Positions 1 through 9,213 of a stretch of DNA of 64,000 nucleotides are shown here, piece after piece. Location: contig JAIEOQ010000002.1 of assembly GCA_019750335.1 (NCBI GenBank), positions 434,001 through 498,000 of the forward strand. The letters run 5' to 3'. Source of the stretch: Candidatus Obscuribacterales bacterium (lineage in GTDB: Bacteria; Cyanobacteriota; Vampirovibrionia; Obscuribacterales; Obscuribacteraceae). Under the pieces are notes generated by a model. That model was not told where the DNA came from and ran no database searches. It was given only the letters and a program-made list of their open reading frames with translations. How positions within the stretch are numbered: position 1 is the stretch's first letter; every line of letters starts with the position of its first letter. The position numbers and the translations under genes were made by a program.

Positions 1-254
1 AAAATCGAAAGTTTACCAAGCGCCCCGCCGGTAAACAAATCGATCATACCTAAAAGATTTTGTGCCAACTCAGGATGCCTGGTCATAGCCATCGGGTCTA
101 CGCCGGGAAGCGGAATGTGAACACCGATTCTATATATGGCAATCATTGCTGCCGTAAATAGAATGCGTTCTTTTAACCCGGCCGCCGAAAGCATTTGAAG
201 CAAGTCCTGGGGACTTCCAATCGGAGTTCCCCGTTTAGCTGCTGCTTGCGTCAT
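1..254 (-). CDS. secY: Preprotein translocase subunit SecY (5' part only)
   Basis: SecY forms the protein-conducting channel of the Sec translocon in the inner membrane. Only the first 84 codons are inside the window; the gene runs off the left edge. Visible are the N-terminal cytoplasmic stretch, a first membrane segment (around residues 31-43, LFTAAMIAIYRIG) and the conserved IPLPGVDP loop that follows it. The ATG is preceded by AAGGA about 11 nt upstream. It lies about 20 nt after rplO, the usual last position of the spc operon, so it is co-transcribed with the ribosomal genes. Confidence 0.93.
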   Translation of the reverse strand, partial: MTQAAAKRGTPIGSPQDLLQMLSAAGLKERILFTAAMIAIYRIGVHIPLPGVDPMAMTRHPELAQNLLGMIDLFTGGALGKLSI

Positions 255-275
255 GAATATTCAGTCCTTTATGGT

Positions 276-749
276 CTATTTTTTTGCCGACTTTGATTTG
301 TTCGGTTCGATAACATGGACCGAACCGCCTGCTGCTTCAATCTTGGCTTTGGCGCCAGCAGAAACGTGATGAGCACTTATTTTAAGCGCTACTTTCAGTT
401 CGCCGTTTCCGAGAATACGCAAGCTGTCGGTGGACTTTTTCAGAATTTTTGCTTCAACCAAAGTAGCAGCAGTCACTTCCGAATTAGCAGCTAAGCCATT
501 CAAGGAACCGACATTTACTTCCACCCAATGGCGAGTAATGACTTGATCGAAGTTATGAATTTTGGGCAAACGACGGAAAAGTGGAGTTTGTCCGCCTTCA
601 AATCCGAAACGTTTGCTGGCGCCGGCTCTTTGTCCTTCACCGTTATGACCGCGAGTACTGGTCTTACCGTGACCGGAAGCCCGGCCGCGACCAACTCTTT
701 TACTTTTCCGGCGTGAACCTTCTGCCGGTTGAATTTCACCTAATTTCAT
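276..749 (-). CDS. rplO: 50S ribosomal protein L15
   Basis: Large-subunit protein L15, 157 residues. The N-terminus is the typical glycine/arginine-rich region (KLGEIQPAEGSRRKSKRVGRG, then GHGKTSTRGHNG), and GFEGGQTPLFRRLPK is the family core. I chose the ATG at 749, not an in-frame start 27 nt further up, because AAAAGGAGAAAAG sits just before it and the protein then begins MKLGEIQPAEG as in the family. It lies between rpmD and secY. Confidence 0.95.
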   Translation of the reverse strand: MKLGEIQPAEGSRRKSKRVGRGRASGHGKTSTRGHNGEGQRAGASKRFGFEGGQTPLFRRLPKIHNFDQVITRHWVEVNVGSLNGLAANSEVTAATLVEAKILKKSTDSLRILGNGELKVALKISAHHVSAGAKAKIEAAGGSVHVIEPNKSKSAKK

Positions 750-807
750 CTTTTCTCCTTTTGCCTTGCGCCTCAATCCTAAAATTGAAACTCGGCAGTT
801 GTTTTAG

Positions 808-1062
808 TTAGGCTTTGGCGACGGCTTTCTTCGATTTAGCTGCCGATTTCTTTTCGGCGGCTTTCGGAGCAGCAGCATCGCTTTTGGATTTTTCTTCGCT
901 GACAGTGATCAAATGCTCAACTTTTTTCAGCATGCCGCGAATAGTCGGCGAATCAGCATGAAAAGCGCAAGAACCAAATTTGCCCAGGCCCAAAGCACGC
1001 ACCACTTTACGTTGCGTTTCTTGGACGCCGACCAATCCGGAATTCAAAGTAATCTTCAACAT
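808..1062 (-). CDS. rpmD: 50S ribosomal protein L30 with Ala/Lys-rich tail
   Basis: Residues 1-58 match the compact L30 fold (LKITLNSGLVGVQETQRKVVRALGL, then SPTIRGMLKKVEHLI). About 26 residues follow that are almost only Ala, Lys, Ser and Glu, so the protein is 84 residues against roughly 60 for most bacterial L30. The tail resembles the one on L4 in the same operon. GAGGA lies upstream of the ATG. Gene order (rpsE-rpmD-rplO) supports the call. Confidence 0.92.
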   Translation of the reverse strand: MLKITLNSGLVGVQETQRKVVRALGLGKFGSCAFHADSPTIRGMLKKVEHLITVSEEKSKSDAAAPKAAEKKSAAKSKKAVAKA

Positions 1063-1071
1063 TTTTTTTCC

Positions 1072-1671
1072 TCAGGAAAGCATTTGTTTGATGCTTAAAC
1101 CACGCAAACGAGCTGCATCTTCAAAAGTACGCAACTGTCCGAGACCATCGATTGTGCCGCGAGCCACATTAAGCGGCGAACGCGAACCCAAACATTTTGC
1201 TAGAACATCGCCAACTCCGGCAAGTTCGAGCACTGAACGCACGGCACCGCCGGCGATGATACCCGTACCTTTGGAAGCCGGTCTCATCAAGATTTTGCTT
1301 GCGCCTTGAACGCCAGTAACTTGGTGCGGAATGGTAGTACCGACCATCGGCACATTGACCAAGCTCTTTTTAGCATCGACAACGCCTTTTTGAATGGCGC
1401 CGACTACTTCAGCCGCTTTGCCAACACCGACACCGACTTGCCCTTTACCGTTTCCGACAGCAACGACAGCACGGAAACTAAGCTTTTTACCACCCTTAAC
1501 CACTTTGGTTACGCGGCGGACTTGAATGATTTTTTCTTCCCAGTCCGACTGTTCTTTCGGACGGTCATCATTACTTTTGCGGTTTGTATCGCGAGATGAG
1601 GTACGACGGCCTTTGCGCGCGCCATCAGCCGGAGCTTCTTCAGTACCAATAACTTTCTCTACTTTATCCAT
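1072..1671 (-). CDS. rpsE: 30S ribosomal protein S5
   Basis: Small-subunit protein S5, 199 residues, involved in decoding fidelity and the mRNA entry channel. The core runs from [25 protein letters not shown] through [15 protein letters not shown] to the C-terminal domain ([30 protein letters not shown]). About 42 charged residues precede the core, a longer N-terminal arm than in E. coli. GAGGCGAA precedes the ATG. It is 24 nt downstream of rplR. Confidence 0.95.
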   Translation of the reverse strand: MDKVEKVIGTEEAPADGARKGRRTSSRDTNRKSNDDRPKEQSDWEEKIIQVRRVTKVVKGGKKLSFRAVVAVGNGKGQVGVGVGKAAEVVGAIQKGVVDAKKSLVNVPMVGTTIPHQVTGVQGASKILMRPASKGTGIIAGGAVRSVLELAGVGDVLAKCLGSRSPLNVARGTIDGLGQLRTFEDAARLRGLSIKQMLS

Positions 1672-1695
1672 TTCGCCTCGTCATTATCCTTTTGA

Positions 1696-2061
1696 TTAGA
1701 AATCCAGTCCGGCTTCTCTAGCCGCATCAGCAACTGCTGCGACTCTGCCGTGATAAATGTAACCGCCGCGATCAAAAACAACCGCTTCAATACCTTTTTC
1801 TTTCGCGCGTTTGGCGACAAGAGCACCGACAGCTTTAGCCGCATCACATGCCCAAGTTTTGCCCACTTTCTTCAAATCGCCATCAAGAGTGCTGGCGGCA
1901 ACCAAAGTGGTACCGACAACATCATCAATAATTTGCGCATAAATATGTTTATTGGAGCGAAAAACGCATAGACGTGGACGCTCGGTAGTGCCTTCCAAAC
2001 GCGTACGGATACGCATATGTCTTTGACGTCTTGCTTGATTGCGGTCCTGCTTCTTAATCAT
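1696..2061 (-). CDS. rplR: 50S ribosomal protein L18
   Basis: 5S rRNA-binding protein L18, 121 residues, normal length. Recognised by [34 protein letters not shown] and the C-terminal [29 protein letters not shown] motif typical of the family. It lies between rplF and rpsE in the spc cluster. The roughly 60-nt gap to rplF contains a small GC-rich inverted repeat (CCGGG/CCCGG, around 2090-2107). Confidence 0.95.
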   Translation of the reverse strand: MIKKQDRNQARRQRHMRIRTRLEGTTERPRLCVFRSNKHIYAQIIDDVVGTTLVAASTLDGDLKKVGKTWACDAAKAVGALVAKRAKEKGIEAVVFDRGGYIYHGRVAAVADAAREAGLDF

Positions 2062-2121
2062 GAATCAATCCTCGGAAATTTATATGGACCCGGGATATTT
2101 GCCCCGGATTTCTACCTGAAA

Positions 2122-2667
2122 CTATTTCTTCTTACCAGCAGCTTTACCAGCTTTGCGGCGAATGACTTCATCGGAATATTTAACACCCTTGCCTTTATAG
2201 ACTTCAGGTGGGCGACGAGCACGCACATAAGAACAGAAATCGCCGAGCATTTGCTTGTCAGCACCAGTTACCGTCAGCGCGGTATTTTTAGTGACAGTGA
2301 CAGTCAAGCCCTGCGGAATTGGCACATCAACTTGGTGTGAATAACCAAGCTGAAGCACAAGAGTTTTGCCTTCGACAGCTGCCCGGTAACCGACGCCGAT
2401 GATGTCGAGATTGCGTTGGAATCCTTGGGTGACACCTTGCACCATATTCGCCACCAAAGTGCGGCTAAGTCCATGCAGGCTGCGGACGATGCGATCTTCA
2501 GAAGAACGCACAACAATGAGCTTGTCGTCTTCTTGTTTAACGCTTATCTCCGGGCGTAGAGCTTTGCTCAGTTCGCCTTTGGGTCCCTTTACCTTCACTT
2601 CACTGCCATTAATAGTGACAGTTACTCCTTGCGGCACTGGTATCGGTGATTTGCCGATTCGAGACAT
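2122..2667 (-). CDS. rplF: 50S ribosomal protein L6
   Basis: L6 sits near the GTPase-associated centre of the large subunit. The protein is 181 residues with the two duplicated L6 folds: the N-terminal MSRIGKSPIPVPQGVTVTI and a C-terminal segment ending RRPPEVYKGKGVKYSDEVIRRKAGKAAGKKK, the diagnostic signature. Length and motifs are ordinary. It is followed by rplR and preceded by rpsH. Confidence 0.96.
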   Translation of the reverse strand: MSRIGKSPIPVPQGVTVTINGSEVKVKGPKGELSKALRPEISVKQEDDKLIVVRSSEDRIVRSLHGLSRTLVANMVQGVTQGFQRNLDIIGVGYRAAVEGKTLVLQLGYSHQVDVPIPQGLTVTVTKNTALTVTGADKQMLGDFCSYVRARRPPEVYKGKGVKYSDEVIRRKAGKAAGKKK

Positions 2668-2691
2668 GATCGTAACCTCTGCTTCTTATAA

Positions 2692-3093
2692 CTACCAAAC
2701 GAATCCGATGACTTCGCCACCAATATTGCCCTTGCGAGCTTGGCGGTCAGTCATAAGACCGGTACTTGTGCTAACGATGGCCACGCCTAACCCACCAAGT
2801 ACTCTCGGTACTTTTTTGGAGGGTCTGTAAACTCTAAGCCCAGGCTTAGATATGCGTTTCAGGCCTTGAATAACTTGTTCGCCGCGCGGTCCGTATTTGA
2901 GGACGATACGCATTCTCTGCTCAGGTGAACCGAGACCTTTTGTTTCAAACGAAGAGATAAAACCCTCGTTGCGAAGCACTTCGGCCAGGGCCAGTTTCTG
3001 CTTAGAGGCTGGCATTTCGACATACGGTGACTGAATGCGGGCAGCGTTTCTGATCCGCGCAAACATGTCGGCTATTGGATCTGTGACCGGCAT
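2692..3093 (-). CDS. rpsH: 30S ribosomal protein S8
   Basis: S8 binds the central domain of 16S rRNA. The protein is 133 residues, beginning MPVTDPIADMFARIRNA and ending with the conserved STSTGLMTDRQARKGNIGGEVIGFVW. Length and both ends fit the family. It lies 10 nt after rpsN, consistent with translation from one operon mRNA. Confidence 0.96.
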   Translation of the reverse strand: MPVTDPIADMFARIRNAARIQSPYVEMPASKQKLALAEVLRNEGFISSFETKGLGSPEQRMRIVLKYGPRGEQVIQGLKRISKPGLRVYRPSKKVPRVLGGLGVAIVSTSTGLMTDRQARKGNIGGEVIGFVW

Positions 3094-3103
3094 CTACTTT
3101 CTC

Positions 3104-3310
3104 CTACCAACTGGACTTGGTCAAACCAGGGATAACGCCCTCATGGGCCATCTTTCGCAAACAGCAACGGCACAAACCGAAATCTCGGTAATAGCCCCTC
3201 GGTCTGCCGCATATACGACAGCGGTTGTGCAAACGGACTTTAGGATATTTGCCTTTTTCGGCAGCTACCCTTCGCTTGCCTTCCTTGTCAATCATGGATG
3301 TTTTAGCCAC
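3104..3310 (-). CDS. rpsN: 30S ribosomal protein S14, zinc-binding type
   Basis: S14 of the short zinc-binding (type Z) form, 68 residues. It keeps two CxxC pairs ([20 protein letters not shown]), which in this family hold one Zn(II), and the C-terminal [11 protein letters not shown] signature. It is a few residues longer than the usual 61 because of a short basic insertion near the N-terminus. No second, zinc-free S14 gene is in the window. The position between rplE and rpsH is canonical. Confidence 0.95.
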   Translation of the reverse strand: MAKTSMIDKEGKRRVAAEKGKYPKVRLHNRCRICGRPRGYYRDFGLCRCCLRKMAHEGVIPGLTKSSW

Positions 3311-3328
3311 GACTTCACTATCTCCTTT

Positions 3329-3865
3329 TTATCTTTTGAATGGCATTCCCAGGTGCTCGAGCATTGCTCTCGCTTCCTGGTCGGTTCGCGCTGTTGTGAC
3401 AATGGAAATATCCATGCCGCGGACTGCATCCACCTGTTCGTAATTGATTTCGGGGAAGATCAACTGCTCTTTAACGCCGAGCGAAAAATTGCCACGACCG
3501 TCAAAAGACTTGTTGGAAAGACCTCTGAAGTCACGGATTCTAGGCAAAGCGATATTAATCAGCTTGGAAAGAAAATCAAACATACGAGCACCGCGTAAAG
3601 TAACGCTGGCACCAACAGGCATGCCTTTTCTCACCTTAAAGGTGGCGATTGATTTACGAGCGCGATTGACGACCGGCTTTTGTCCGGCAATTGTCGTCAA
3701 ATCTTTGACTCCGGCATCAATAGCCTTGGAGTTAGCACTTGCTTCGCCAATACCCATATTGATGACTACTTTTTCAATACGAGGTACTTGAAGATCGTTC
3801 TGATATTCGAACTGCTTCTTCAGCGCCGGTACTACTTGTTGGTCGTATTTTTCTTTGAGTTTCAT
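3329..3865 (-). CDS. rplE: 50S ribosomal protein L5
   Basis: L5 binds 5S rRNA and contacts P-site tRNA. The protein is 178 residues, starting [19 protein letters not shown], with the central [22 protein letters not shown] and [25 protein letters not shown] motifs and the C-terminal [10 protein letters not shown] end. Everything is of normal length. It lies between rplX and rpsN. Confidence 0.96.
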   Translation of the reverse strand: MKLKEKYDQQVVPALKKQFEYQNDLQVPRIEKVVINMGIGEASANSKAIDAGVKDLTTIAGQKPVVNRARKSIATFKVRKGMPVGASVTLRGARMFDFLSKLINIALPRIRDFRGLSNKSFDGRGNFSLGVKEQLIFPEINYEQVDAVRGMDISIVTTARTDQEARAMLEHLGMPFKR

Positions 3866-3902
3866 CGTTATCTTCTCTAATTATTCGCTTGCATTTTGAC
3901 GC

Positions 3903-4361
3903 TTACAAATTCGCTGCTTTACGTTTGTCGCCACGAATCGGGCGTTTCTTTTCAGGGTCGTAGAGCATAACTTTGCTGGCGAAAAGCGGCTCTTCTTTAC
4001 GCACGATACCGCTTTCGGCAGCACCGGCTTTAGGACGGACGAAGTGAGTCACCATGTTGACTCCTTCGACAACGACTTTCCCTTCTTTGGGTTGTACCGA
4101 CAATACTTTGCCGATCGTTCCCTTAAAAGCGTTTCTTTCTTGAAGACGGCGAGTGTGTTCTGGCTTGCGCTTTTTGTCGTTCTTTTTCGGACCGCTAATA
4201 AGCATCACCATATCGCCGCGCTTTACGTGCATTTTCGGAACGAGGTTGGTCGCTCCTTGCTTGACGAACGCTTCGGAAACAACAACCCGTCCACCCTCTT
4301 TTACTTTGAGGTTGGTAGGGGCTTTTGTGAACCTAACTTGTCTTTTTGATTTAGCTGTCAT
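3903..4361 (-). CDS. rplX: 50S ribosomal protein L24, extended form
   Basis: L24 is an assembly-initiating protein with a KOW motif. This version has 152 residues against about 105 usually. The family's normal beginning (MHVKRGDMVMLISG) is at residue 44, after a basic 43-residue extension. About 20 charged residues are inserted after SGPKK, before TIGKVLSVQPKEGKVVVEGVN, where the KOW loop is normally short. The start could instead be the internal ATG at 4232, but that ATG has no visible SD, while GGAG lies about 14 nt before the upstream ATG. The identity is firm; the start is less sure. Confidence 0.9.
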   Translation of the reverse strand: MTAKSKRQVRFTKAPTNLKVKEGGRVVVSEAFVKQGATNLVPKMHVKRGDMVMLISGPKKNDKKRKPEHTRRLQERNAFKGTIGKVLSVQPKEGKVVVEGVNMVTHFVRPKAGAAESGIVRKEEPLFASKVMLYDPEKKRPIRGDKRKAANL

Positions 4362-4415
4362 TTTCTTTTATCCGCTCCGAGGACTTGCAAAACTCATCCT
4401 CTACTTATTCCTTAC

Positions 4416-4784
4416 TTATAGAACCTCAGGTGCGAGTGACAAGATTTTGGTGTAGTTCTTGTCTCTCAATTCACGAGCGATTGGTCCGAAAACACGAGTG
4501 CCTCTCGGATTGCCGTCTTTCTGAATGATCACGGCAGCGTTATCGTCAAAACGGATTGTGGTTCCGTCAGCACGAGCTACGCTTGTGCGAACGCGAACAA
4601 CAACAGCTTTGACCACTTCCGATTTCTTCACCGGCATGTTCGGAAGAGCGTCTTTAACCACCGCGACGATGACGTCACCGACTCCGGCATAACGACGATT
4701 TCCACCGCCTAAAACACGGATGCACATCAATTCGCGAGCACCAGTATTATCAGCAACGTTTAGTCTTGTTTGCGGCTGAATCAT
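4416..4784 (-). CDS. rplN: 50S ribosomal protein L14
   Basis: L14 lies at the subunit interface. The protein is 122 residues, beginning [22 protein letters not shown], with [14 protein letters not shown] and the C-terminal [28 protein letters not shown]. This is the full-length, textbook form. It is 9 nt after rpsQ. Confidence 0.97.
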   Translation of the reverse strand: MIQPQTRLNVADNTGARELMCIRVLGGGNRRYAGVGDVIVAVVKDALPNMPVKKSEVVKAVVVRVRTSVARADGTTIRFDDNAAVIIQKDGNPRGTRVFGPIARELRDKNYTKILSLAPEVL

Positions 4785-4793
4785 TTGCCTTAC

Positions 4794-5063
4794 CTACCCC
4801 TCAACCTTAACGCCGGCATCACTGGGTGAACCGAGCACTGCAATTACTTGAAAGCACTTGGTTTTAGACAGTGGCGGGCATTCTTGAATGCGAACGCGAT
4901 CACCCATTTGACACTTGTTTTCAGGGTCGTGGGCTTTAAATTTGGTGGTTTTTGTAGTTTGTTTTTCATACTTGCGGTGTTGTACATGGCTTTCAACAGC
5001 CACTACTACCGTTTTCTGCATTTTGTTTGAAACTACTTTACCGACTAGTTCTTTCCTAGGCAT
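4794..5063 (-). CDS. rpsQ: 30S ribosomal protein S17
   Basis: S17, an OB-fold primary 16S rRNA binder, 89 residues. [17 protein letters not shown] and [38 protein letters not shown] are the family signatures. It sits 5 nt after rpmC and 9 nt before rplN in the operon. Confidence 0.96.
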   Translation of the reverse strand: MPRKELVGKVVSNKMQKTVVVAVESHVQHRKYEKQTTKTTKFKAHDPENKCQMGDRVRIQECPPLSKTKCFQVIAVLGSPSDAGVKVEG

Positions 5064-5068
5064 TTCCT

Positions 5069-5269
5069 TTACCTCTTCAACCCAAGTTCCCGTTCCGTTT
5101 GGATGGTAAGGAGCCTGGATAGGCGCTTACGAGCTACACGGATAGCCGCCGGATTTTCCAACTTGCGTCCGGCAAGCTGGAAACGCAATTCAACTATTTC
5201 TTTGCGCGTATCTGCAACTTTTGCATTGAGCTCTTCTGCAGAGAGATCGCGTACTTCTTTCACTCTCAT
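5069..5269 (-). CDS. rpmC: 50S ribosomal protein L29
   Basis: L29, at the polypeptide exit tunnel, 66 residues: [18 protein letters not shown], then [23 protein letters not shown] chose the ATG at 5269 because a perfect AGGAGG sits 8 nt before it. That SD overlaps the last codons and stop of rplP, which suggests translational coupling. A longer reading frame exists upstream but would overlap rplP without an SD. Confidence 0.95.
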   Translation of the reverse strand: MRVKEVRDLSAEELNAKVADTRKEIVELRFQLAGRKLENPAAIRVARKRLSRLLTIQTERELGLKR

Positions 5270-5273
5270 TTGT

Positions 5274-5690
5274 TTAGCCTCCTGCCTGTCTTTCAACTAC
5301 ACGGCATTTAACCGGCAGCTTTTGAGCGGCAATTTCCATCGCTTCCAGCGCATCTTTATGCGGTACGCCGGCCATTTCAAAAAGAATACGTCCCGGTTTA
5401 ACAACGGCAACCCAGAATTCCGGATTACCTTTACCGGATCCCATACGGGTTTCTGCCGGTTTTTTACTGACAGATTTATCCGGAAATACTCGAATCCACA
5501 TTTGTCCGCCACGACGAACGCTGCGGCTCATAGCTTTACGAGCGGCTTCAATCTGTCTGCTTGTTACCCAGGCTGGCTCAAGAACTTGCAAGCCGAGTTC
5601 ACCGAAGTGCAATTCTGCACCACGAGTCTCGGTGCCAGTCATACGGCCCCTGTGATGTTTACGGTATTTTGTACGTTTTGGAAACAGCAT
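5274..5690 (-). CDS. rplP: 50S ribosomal protein L16
   Basis: L16 helps organise the A-site tRNA region. The protein is 138 residues: [20 protein letters not shown] at the start, then [21 protein letters not shown] and [27 protein letters not shown], all conserved. Its stop codon lies inside the SD of rpmC. rpsC is 6 nt upstream. Confidence 0.97.
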   Translation of the reverse strand: MLFPKRTKYRKHHRGRMTGTETRGAELHFGELGLQVLEPAWVTSRQIEAARKAMSRSVRRGGQMWIRVFPDKSVSKKPAETRMGSGKGNPEFWVAVVKPGRILFEMAGVPHKDALEAMEIAAQKLPVKCRVVERQAGG

Positions 5691-5696
5691 GACTGA

Positions 5697-6467
5697 TTAC
5701 CCCGCCTTCTTCGGTCTACGACCGGTTTTATCGCCGCCGCGATCGCCCTTATCCGGACGATTACCTTGACGACGACCGCCTTCTTCATTTCTATCAGTGG
5801 AGATTTTGATATTCGGAGGTGACCATTGACGGCGCTCCAACTCTCCTCTGAATACCCATACTTTGATTCCGATTAAGCCCATGGTGGTATGTGCTTCGGT
5901 AAATCCATAGTCAACATCGGCTCTCAATGTTTGTAGAGGAATCCGACCTTCTTTCGACCATTCGGTACGAGCGATTTCAGCGCCGCCCAAACGACCGGAG
6001 ACCATGATTTTGACGCCAACAGCGCCGGAGCGCATGCAACGTTGCATCGCTTGTTTCATTGCCCGGCGGAAAGCTACACGCTTTTCCAACTGTTGAGCAA
6101 TCGATTCAGCGACAAGTTGAGCTTCCAAATCAACACGATTGATTTCGAGAATGTTGATTTTGACGATAATGCCCGGACGGTTCAACAAATCGCGAACTTT
6201 AAGATGTAGCGTTTCGATACCGGCGCCGCCCTTACCAACAACAACACCCGGACGAGCGGTGTAAATGTCGATATGAACTTGCTCGGCTTTACGGCTGATG
6301 TCCACTTTGGACACGCCAGCGTTATGCAATTCCTTTTTCAAGAAATTACGCACTCTGTGATCTTCTTCAATAAGCGCTGGAACGTCTTTGGTTTGAACAA
6401 ACCAATTAGATCCCCATCCTTGATGGATGCCGATGCGAAAACCGCGTGGATGTACTTTCTGACCCAA
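5697..6467 (-). CDS. rpsC: 30S ribosomal protein S3
   Basis: S3 forms part of the mRNA entry tunnel. Residues 1-215 hold the N-terminal region ([14 protein letters not shown]), the KH domain ([14 protein letters not shown] in place of the common GxxG-type loop) and the C-terminal domain ([33 protein letters not shown]). A basic, glycine-rich tail of about 35 residues follows, giving 256 residues, somewhat longer than E. coli S3. Confidence 0.96.
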   Translation of the reverse strand: MGQKVHPRGFRIGIHQGWGSNWFVQTKDVPALIEEDHRVRNFLKKELHNAGVSKVDISRKAEQVHIDIYTARPGVVVGKGGAGIETLHLKVRDLLNRPGIIVKINILEINRVDLEAQLVAESIAQQLEKRVAFRRAMKQAMQRCMRSGAVGVKIMVSGRLGGAEIARTEWSKEGRIPLQTLRADVDYGFTEAHTTMGLIGIKVWVFRGELERRQWSPPNIKISTDRNEEGGRRQGNRPDKGDRGGDKTGRRPKKAG

Positions 6468-6478
6468 GGTCCTTCTCC

Positions 6479-6829
6479 TTATTGAAGATCGTCTAATTCA
6501 ATGGTGATATGAGTAATGCGCTTTTTGATGGGGAAAGCACGTCCTCGAGCATGAGGCTGAACCCGTTTCAGGGTCGGGCCTTGATCGGCATAAACTTTTG
6601 ACACTTTGAAAGATTGGACTTGCTCTTCGGAGCACGGCGTCGCAGCATGATTGATCAAGTTGTGCATAGCCGACCACAAAACCTTCTCAACTTCACGAGC
6701 CGCAGCGTGGGGCATGAATTTGAGAATGGTGTAGGCTTCACCGGCCGATTTGCCGCGAATGAGATTAATCACTCGACGCACTTTCAAGGGCGACATCCTT
6801 ATCCATTTAGCTTGTGCTTTGGTATGCAT
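6479..6829 (-). CDS. rplV: 50S ribosomal protein L22
   Basis: L22 lines the exit tunnel. It has 116 residues when started at the ATG at 6829 ([20 protein letters not shown]). This start follows a GAGAGG SD that overlaps the end of rpsS and gives the family's usual N-terminus. The C-terminus has the diagnostic [27 protein letters not shown] hairpin. A longer frame upstream would run through rpsS and is rejected. Confidence 0.95.
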   Translation of the reverse strand: MHTKAQAKWIRMSPLKVRRVINLIRGKSAGEAYTILKFMPHAAAREVEKVLWSAMHNLINHAATPCSEEQVQSFKVSKVYADQGPTLKRVQPHARGRAFPIKKRITHITIELDDLQ

Positions 6830-6833
6830 GACT

Positions 6834-7115
6834 CTAGCCTCTCTTCGCGGTCTTATCGCCGCCGGAATGCCCCTTGAAATGTCTTGTTGGGGCGAACTCT
6901 CCAAGCCTGTGACCGATCATTTGTTCGGTTACGTATACAGGCACGTGCTTGCGACCATTGTAGATAGCAATGGTGTGACCGATCATTTCCGGAATAATCA
7001 TTGATGATCTAGCCCAGCACTTAACGACTTTCTTTTCGTTTTTGCGGTTCATCTCTTCAATCTTTTTGGAAAGACTGGGATGAACGTACGGTCCTTTTTT
7101 AAGAGAACGAGACAC
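6834..7115 (-). CDS. rpsS: 30S ribosomal protein S19
   Basis: S19, in the head of the small subunit, 93 residues: [45 protein letters not shown] and [21 protein letters not shown], all family hallmarks. Standard length. Its final codons carry the SD for rplV. Confidence 0.97.
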   Translation of the reverse strand: MSRSLKKGPYVHPSLSKKIEEMNRKNEKKVVKCWARSSMIIPEMIGHTIAIYNGRKHVPVYVTEQMIGHRLGEFAPTRHFKGHSGGDKTAKRG

Positions 7116-7129
7116 GGTGCACTCCTCTA

Positions 7130-7960
7130 CTACTTAGTACGGCGCTTGACTATAAAACGAGTTGAAGGCATATTCTTGCCGCGACGGGTCTTGTAACCCA
7201 TAGCCGGCTTGCCCCATGGTGTTTGCGGCTTGCCGCCGATTGGCGACTTGCCTTCACCACCACCGTGCGGGTGGTCAACGGCGTTCATAACAACACCGCG
7301 GTTGGCCGGACGGATACCCATCCAGCGCGAGCGTCCTGCCTTACCGATGGCCACGTTCTTGGAGTCAGGGTTACTGAGCTGACCAATAGTTGCCATACAG
7401 TCGACGTGGACCATGCGCATTTCACCGGAAGGCAAACGCAGGGTAGCGTATTTACCTTCTTTAGCCAGAAGCTGGATTTGAACACCGGCAGCACGACCAA
7501 GCTGGCCGCCTTTGCCGACAGTCATTTCGATGTTATGCAGAATGGTACCCAAAGGTATGTTGCGCAAAGGCAAAGCGTTGCCGTCGCGAATTTCAGCACT
7601 GGTTCCGGACATCAGCTTGTCGCCGACTCTAACGGTAAGCGGTGCCAGAATATAACGTTTTTCTCCATCCACATATTGCACCAAAGCGATGCGAGCATTG
7701 CGGTTGGGATCGTATTCAATAGTTTTGACGACGCAAGGAACGTCAAATTTATCGCGCTTGAAATCGATTATGCGATAAGCACGTTTATGTCCGCCGCCTT
7801 GATGGCGAACGGTCAAACGTCCTTGATTGTTGCGTCCACCATGCTTTTTCAAAGGGCGCAAAAGGCTCTTTTCCGGCTTATCCGTCGTAATGTCGGAGAA
7901 GTCGGGCAGCGTCATGCCGCGACGGCCTGGTGATGTTGGATTGACTTTTCTAATTGGCAT
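7130..7960 (-). CDS. rplB: 50S ribosomal protein L2
   Basis: L2, required for subunit joining and near the peptidyl-transferase centre, 276 residues. It has the N-terminal [36 protein letters not shown], and the C-terminal [22 protein letters not shown] loop that carries the functionally important histidine. The gap of about 70 nt to rplW is the longest within the S10 half of the operon. Confidence 0.97.
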   Translation of the reverse strand: MPIRKVNPTSPGRRGMTLPDFSDITTDKPEKSLLRPLKKHGGRNNQGRLTVRHQGGGHKRAYRIIDFKRDKFDVPCVVKTIEYDPNRNARIALVQYVDGEKRYILAPLTVRVGDKLMSGTSAEIRDGNALPLRNIPLGTILHNIEMTVGKGGQLGRAAGVQIQLLAKEGKYATLRLPSGEMRMVHVDCMATIGQLSNPDSKNVAIGKAGRSRWMGIRPANRGVVMNAVDHPHGGGEGKSPIGGKPQTPWGKPAMGYKTRRGKNMPSTRFIVKRRTK

Positions 7961-8033
7961 TAGTCTTGGTCCTTTTTACTGGCGGGGACTTCACGAGTTC
8001 GCCCTCCGCGTGGTTGCCTTGCGGCTTTCTCGT

Positions 8034-8339
8034 TTAGGCACCGAACAGATCGATTGGATCGCCGGAGCAGGTAACAATTGCTTTTTTGCTGTCGTGAGGG
8101 CTACGCGAATGTCTTCTTGAACGGCGAAAACGATCACGGATAGCCGAGGTATTTACTCGCAATACCGAAGTTTTGTTCTTCGGATACAGCTCTTTGAGGA
8201 TTTGCTTCAACGCATCAGCAATTTCAGTTTTGTTCGAGTCTTTAGCAACTTCGAAGGTGTACTGACCGTTAGCAGCAAGTGCAACGGTTTTTTCGTTGAT
8301 GATTGGGCGTAGTATTACTTGAGATTGACGGCTATTCAT
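8034..8339 (-). CDS. rplW: 50S ribosomal protein L23
   Basis: L23, at the exit tunnel and a docking site for SRP and trigger factor, 101 residues. RPIINEKTVALAANGQYTFEVAKDSNKTEIADAL is the family core. The region after VNTSAIRDRFRR is basic and less conserved, and the C-terminal end (GDPIDLFGA) is recognisably L23-like. It is 4 nt after rplD. Confidence 0.94.
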   Translation of the reverse strand: MNSRQSQVILRPIINEKTVALAANGQYTFEVAKDSNKTEIADALKQILKELYPKNKTSVLRVNTSAIRDRFRRSRRHSRSPHDSKKAIVTCSGDPIDLFGA

Positions 8340-8343
8340 TTAT

Positions 8344-9198
8344 CTATTCCTCGTCAGATTTTTTCTTGCGAGTTTTGGCAGCTTTAGGTTCAGCATCTTC
8401 TGCTTTCTTCGGTGCCGCGGCTTTTTTCGGAGCAGCAGCCTTAGCTGGTTTTTCTGCTTCTACTTTAGCTTTGGCAGCAGTTTTTGCTTCCGCCTTCGGC
8501 GCAGCCTTTTTAGCGGCTTTTTCTTCTTTGCATTCAGATTTCGAGCCGTCGCAAGGCTTGAAACGATTTTCAATTTGCTCAAGAACATGTTCGTTGAGCA
8601 AAACAGCTTCGCTTTGAGCCAGATCTTTGATATTCAAGTTGGTGTAATCAACAACTCGCAAAGCTGGAATATTGCGTGCAGCACGCTCAACTTGCAAAGC
8701 TCCTTCTTGCTTGTGATCGAGCACAAGCAGAACCCATTTGTCGCTCAAGCCCAACTCTTTGAGCAAAAGAGCGAAGTCTTTGGTCTTCGGTTGTTCGGAA
8801 CCTTTGAGCAAAGCATCGAAGTTTTTGACGACAGAGAGCTGCTCTGATCGTGCGGCAAGCGCGGAACGCAAAGCTTGTTGTCTGGCTTTACGCGGCATGC
8901 TGATTGAAAAATCACGGGGCTTCGGTCCGAAGATTACGCCACCGCCAGCCCACAATGGCGAACGGATGGAGCCAGCACGAGCACGACCGGTACCTTTTTG
9001 TTTCCAGGGCTTACGTCCGCCACCACGCACTTCGGCTCTGGTTTTGGAATTAGCTGAACCGGAGCGAGCGTTTGCCAGCTGTCTGGTCAAAGCCGAATGG
9101 ATCAAATGAGTATTCGGCTCAATGGCAAAGATATCGTCACGGAGAGATCTCTCCCCAACTTTATTGCCTTTCAAATCTTTGATTACAACAGAAGTCAT
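8344..9198 (-). CDS. rplD: 50S ribosomal protein L4 with long Ala/Lys-rich tail
   Basis: Residues 1-207 are a complete L4 (MTSVVIKDLKGNKVGE; RSGSANSKTRAEVRGGGRKPWKQKGTGRARAG; GPKPRDFSISMPRKARQQALRSAL). A tail of about 75 residues follows, dominated by Lys, Ala, Glu and Pro, with PKKAAAPKKAE repeats like histone H1 tails, for a total of 284. In the family, L4 has a tunnel loop and, in some bacteria, regulates the S10 operon. The role of the tail is unknown. Confidence 0.94.
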   Translation of the reverse strand: MTSVVIKDLKGNKVGERSLRDDIFAIEPNTHLIHSALTRQLANARSGSANSKTRAEVRGGGRKPWKQKGTGRARAGSIRSPLWAGGGVIFGPKPRDFSISMPRKARQQALRSALAARSEQLSVVKNFDALLKGSEQPKTKDFALLLKELGLSDKWVLLVLDHKQEGALQVERAARNIPALRVVDYTNLNIKDLAQSEAVLLNEHVLEQIENRFKPCDGSKSECKEEKAAKKAAPKAEAKTAAKAKVEAEKPAKAAAPKKAAAPKKAEDAEPKAAKTRKKKSDEE

Positions 9199-9213
9199 TT
9201 TGATTCTTTTCCT

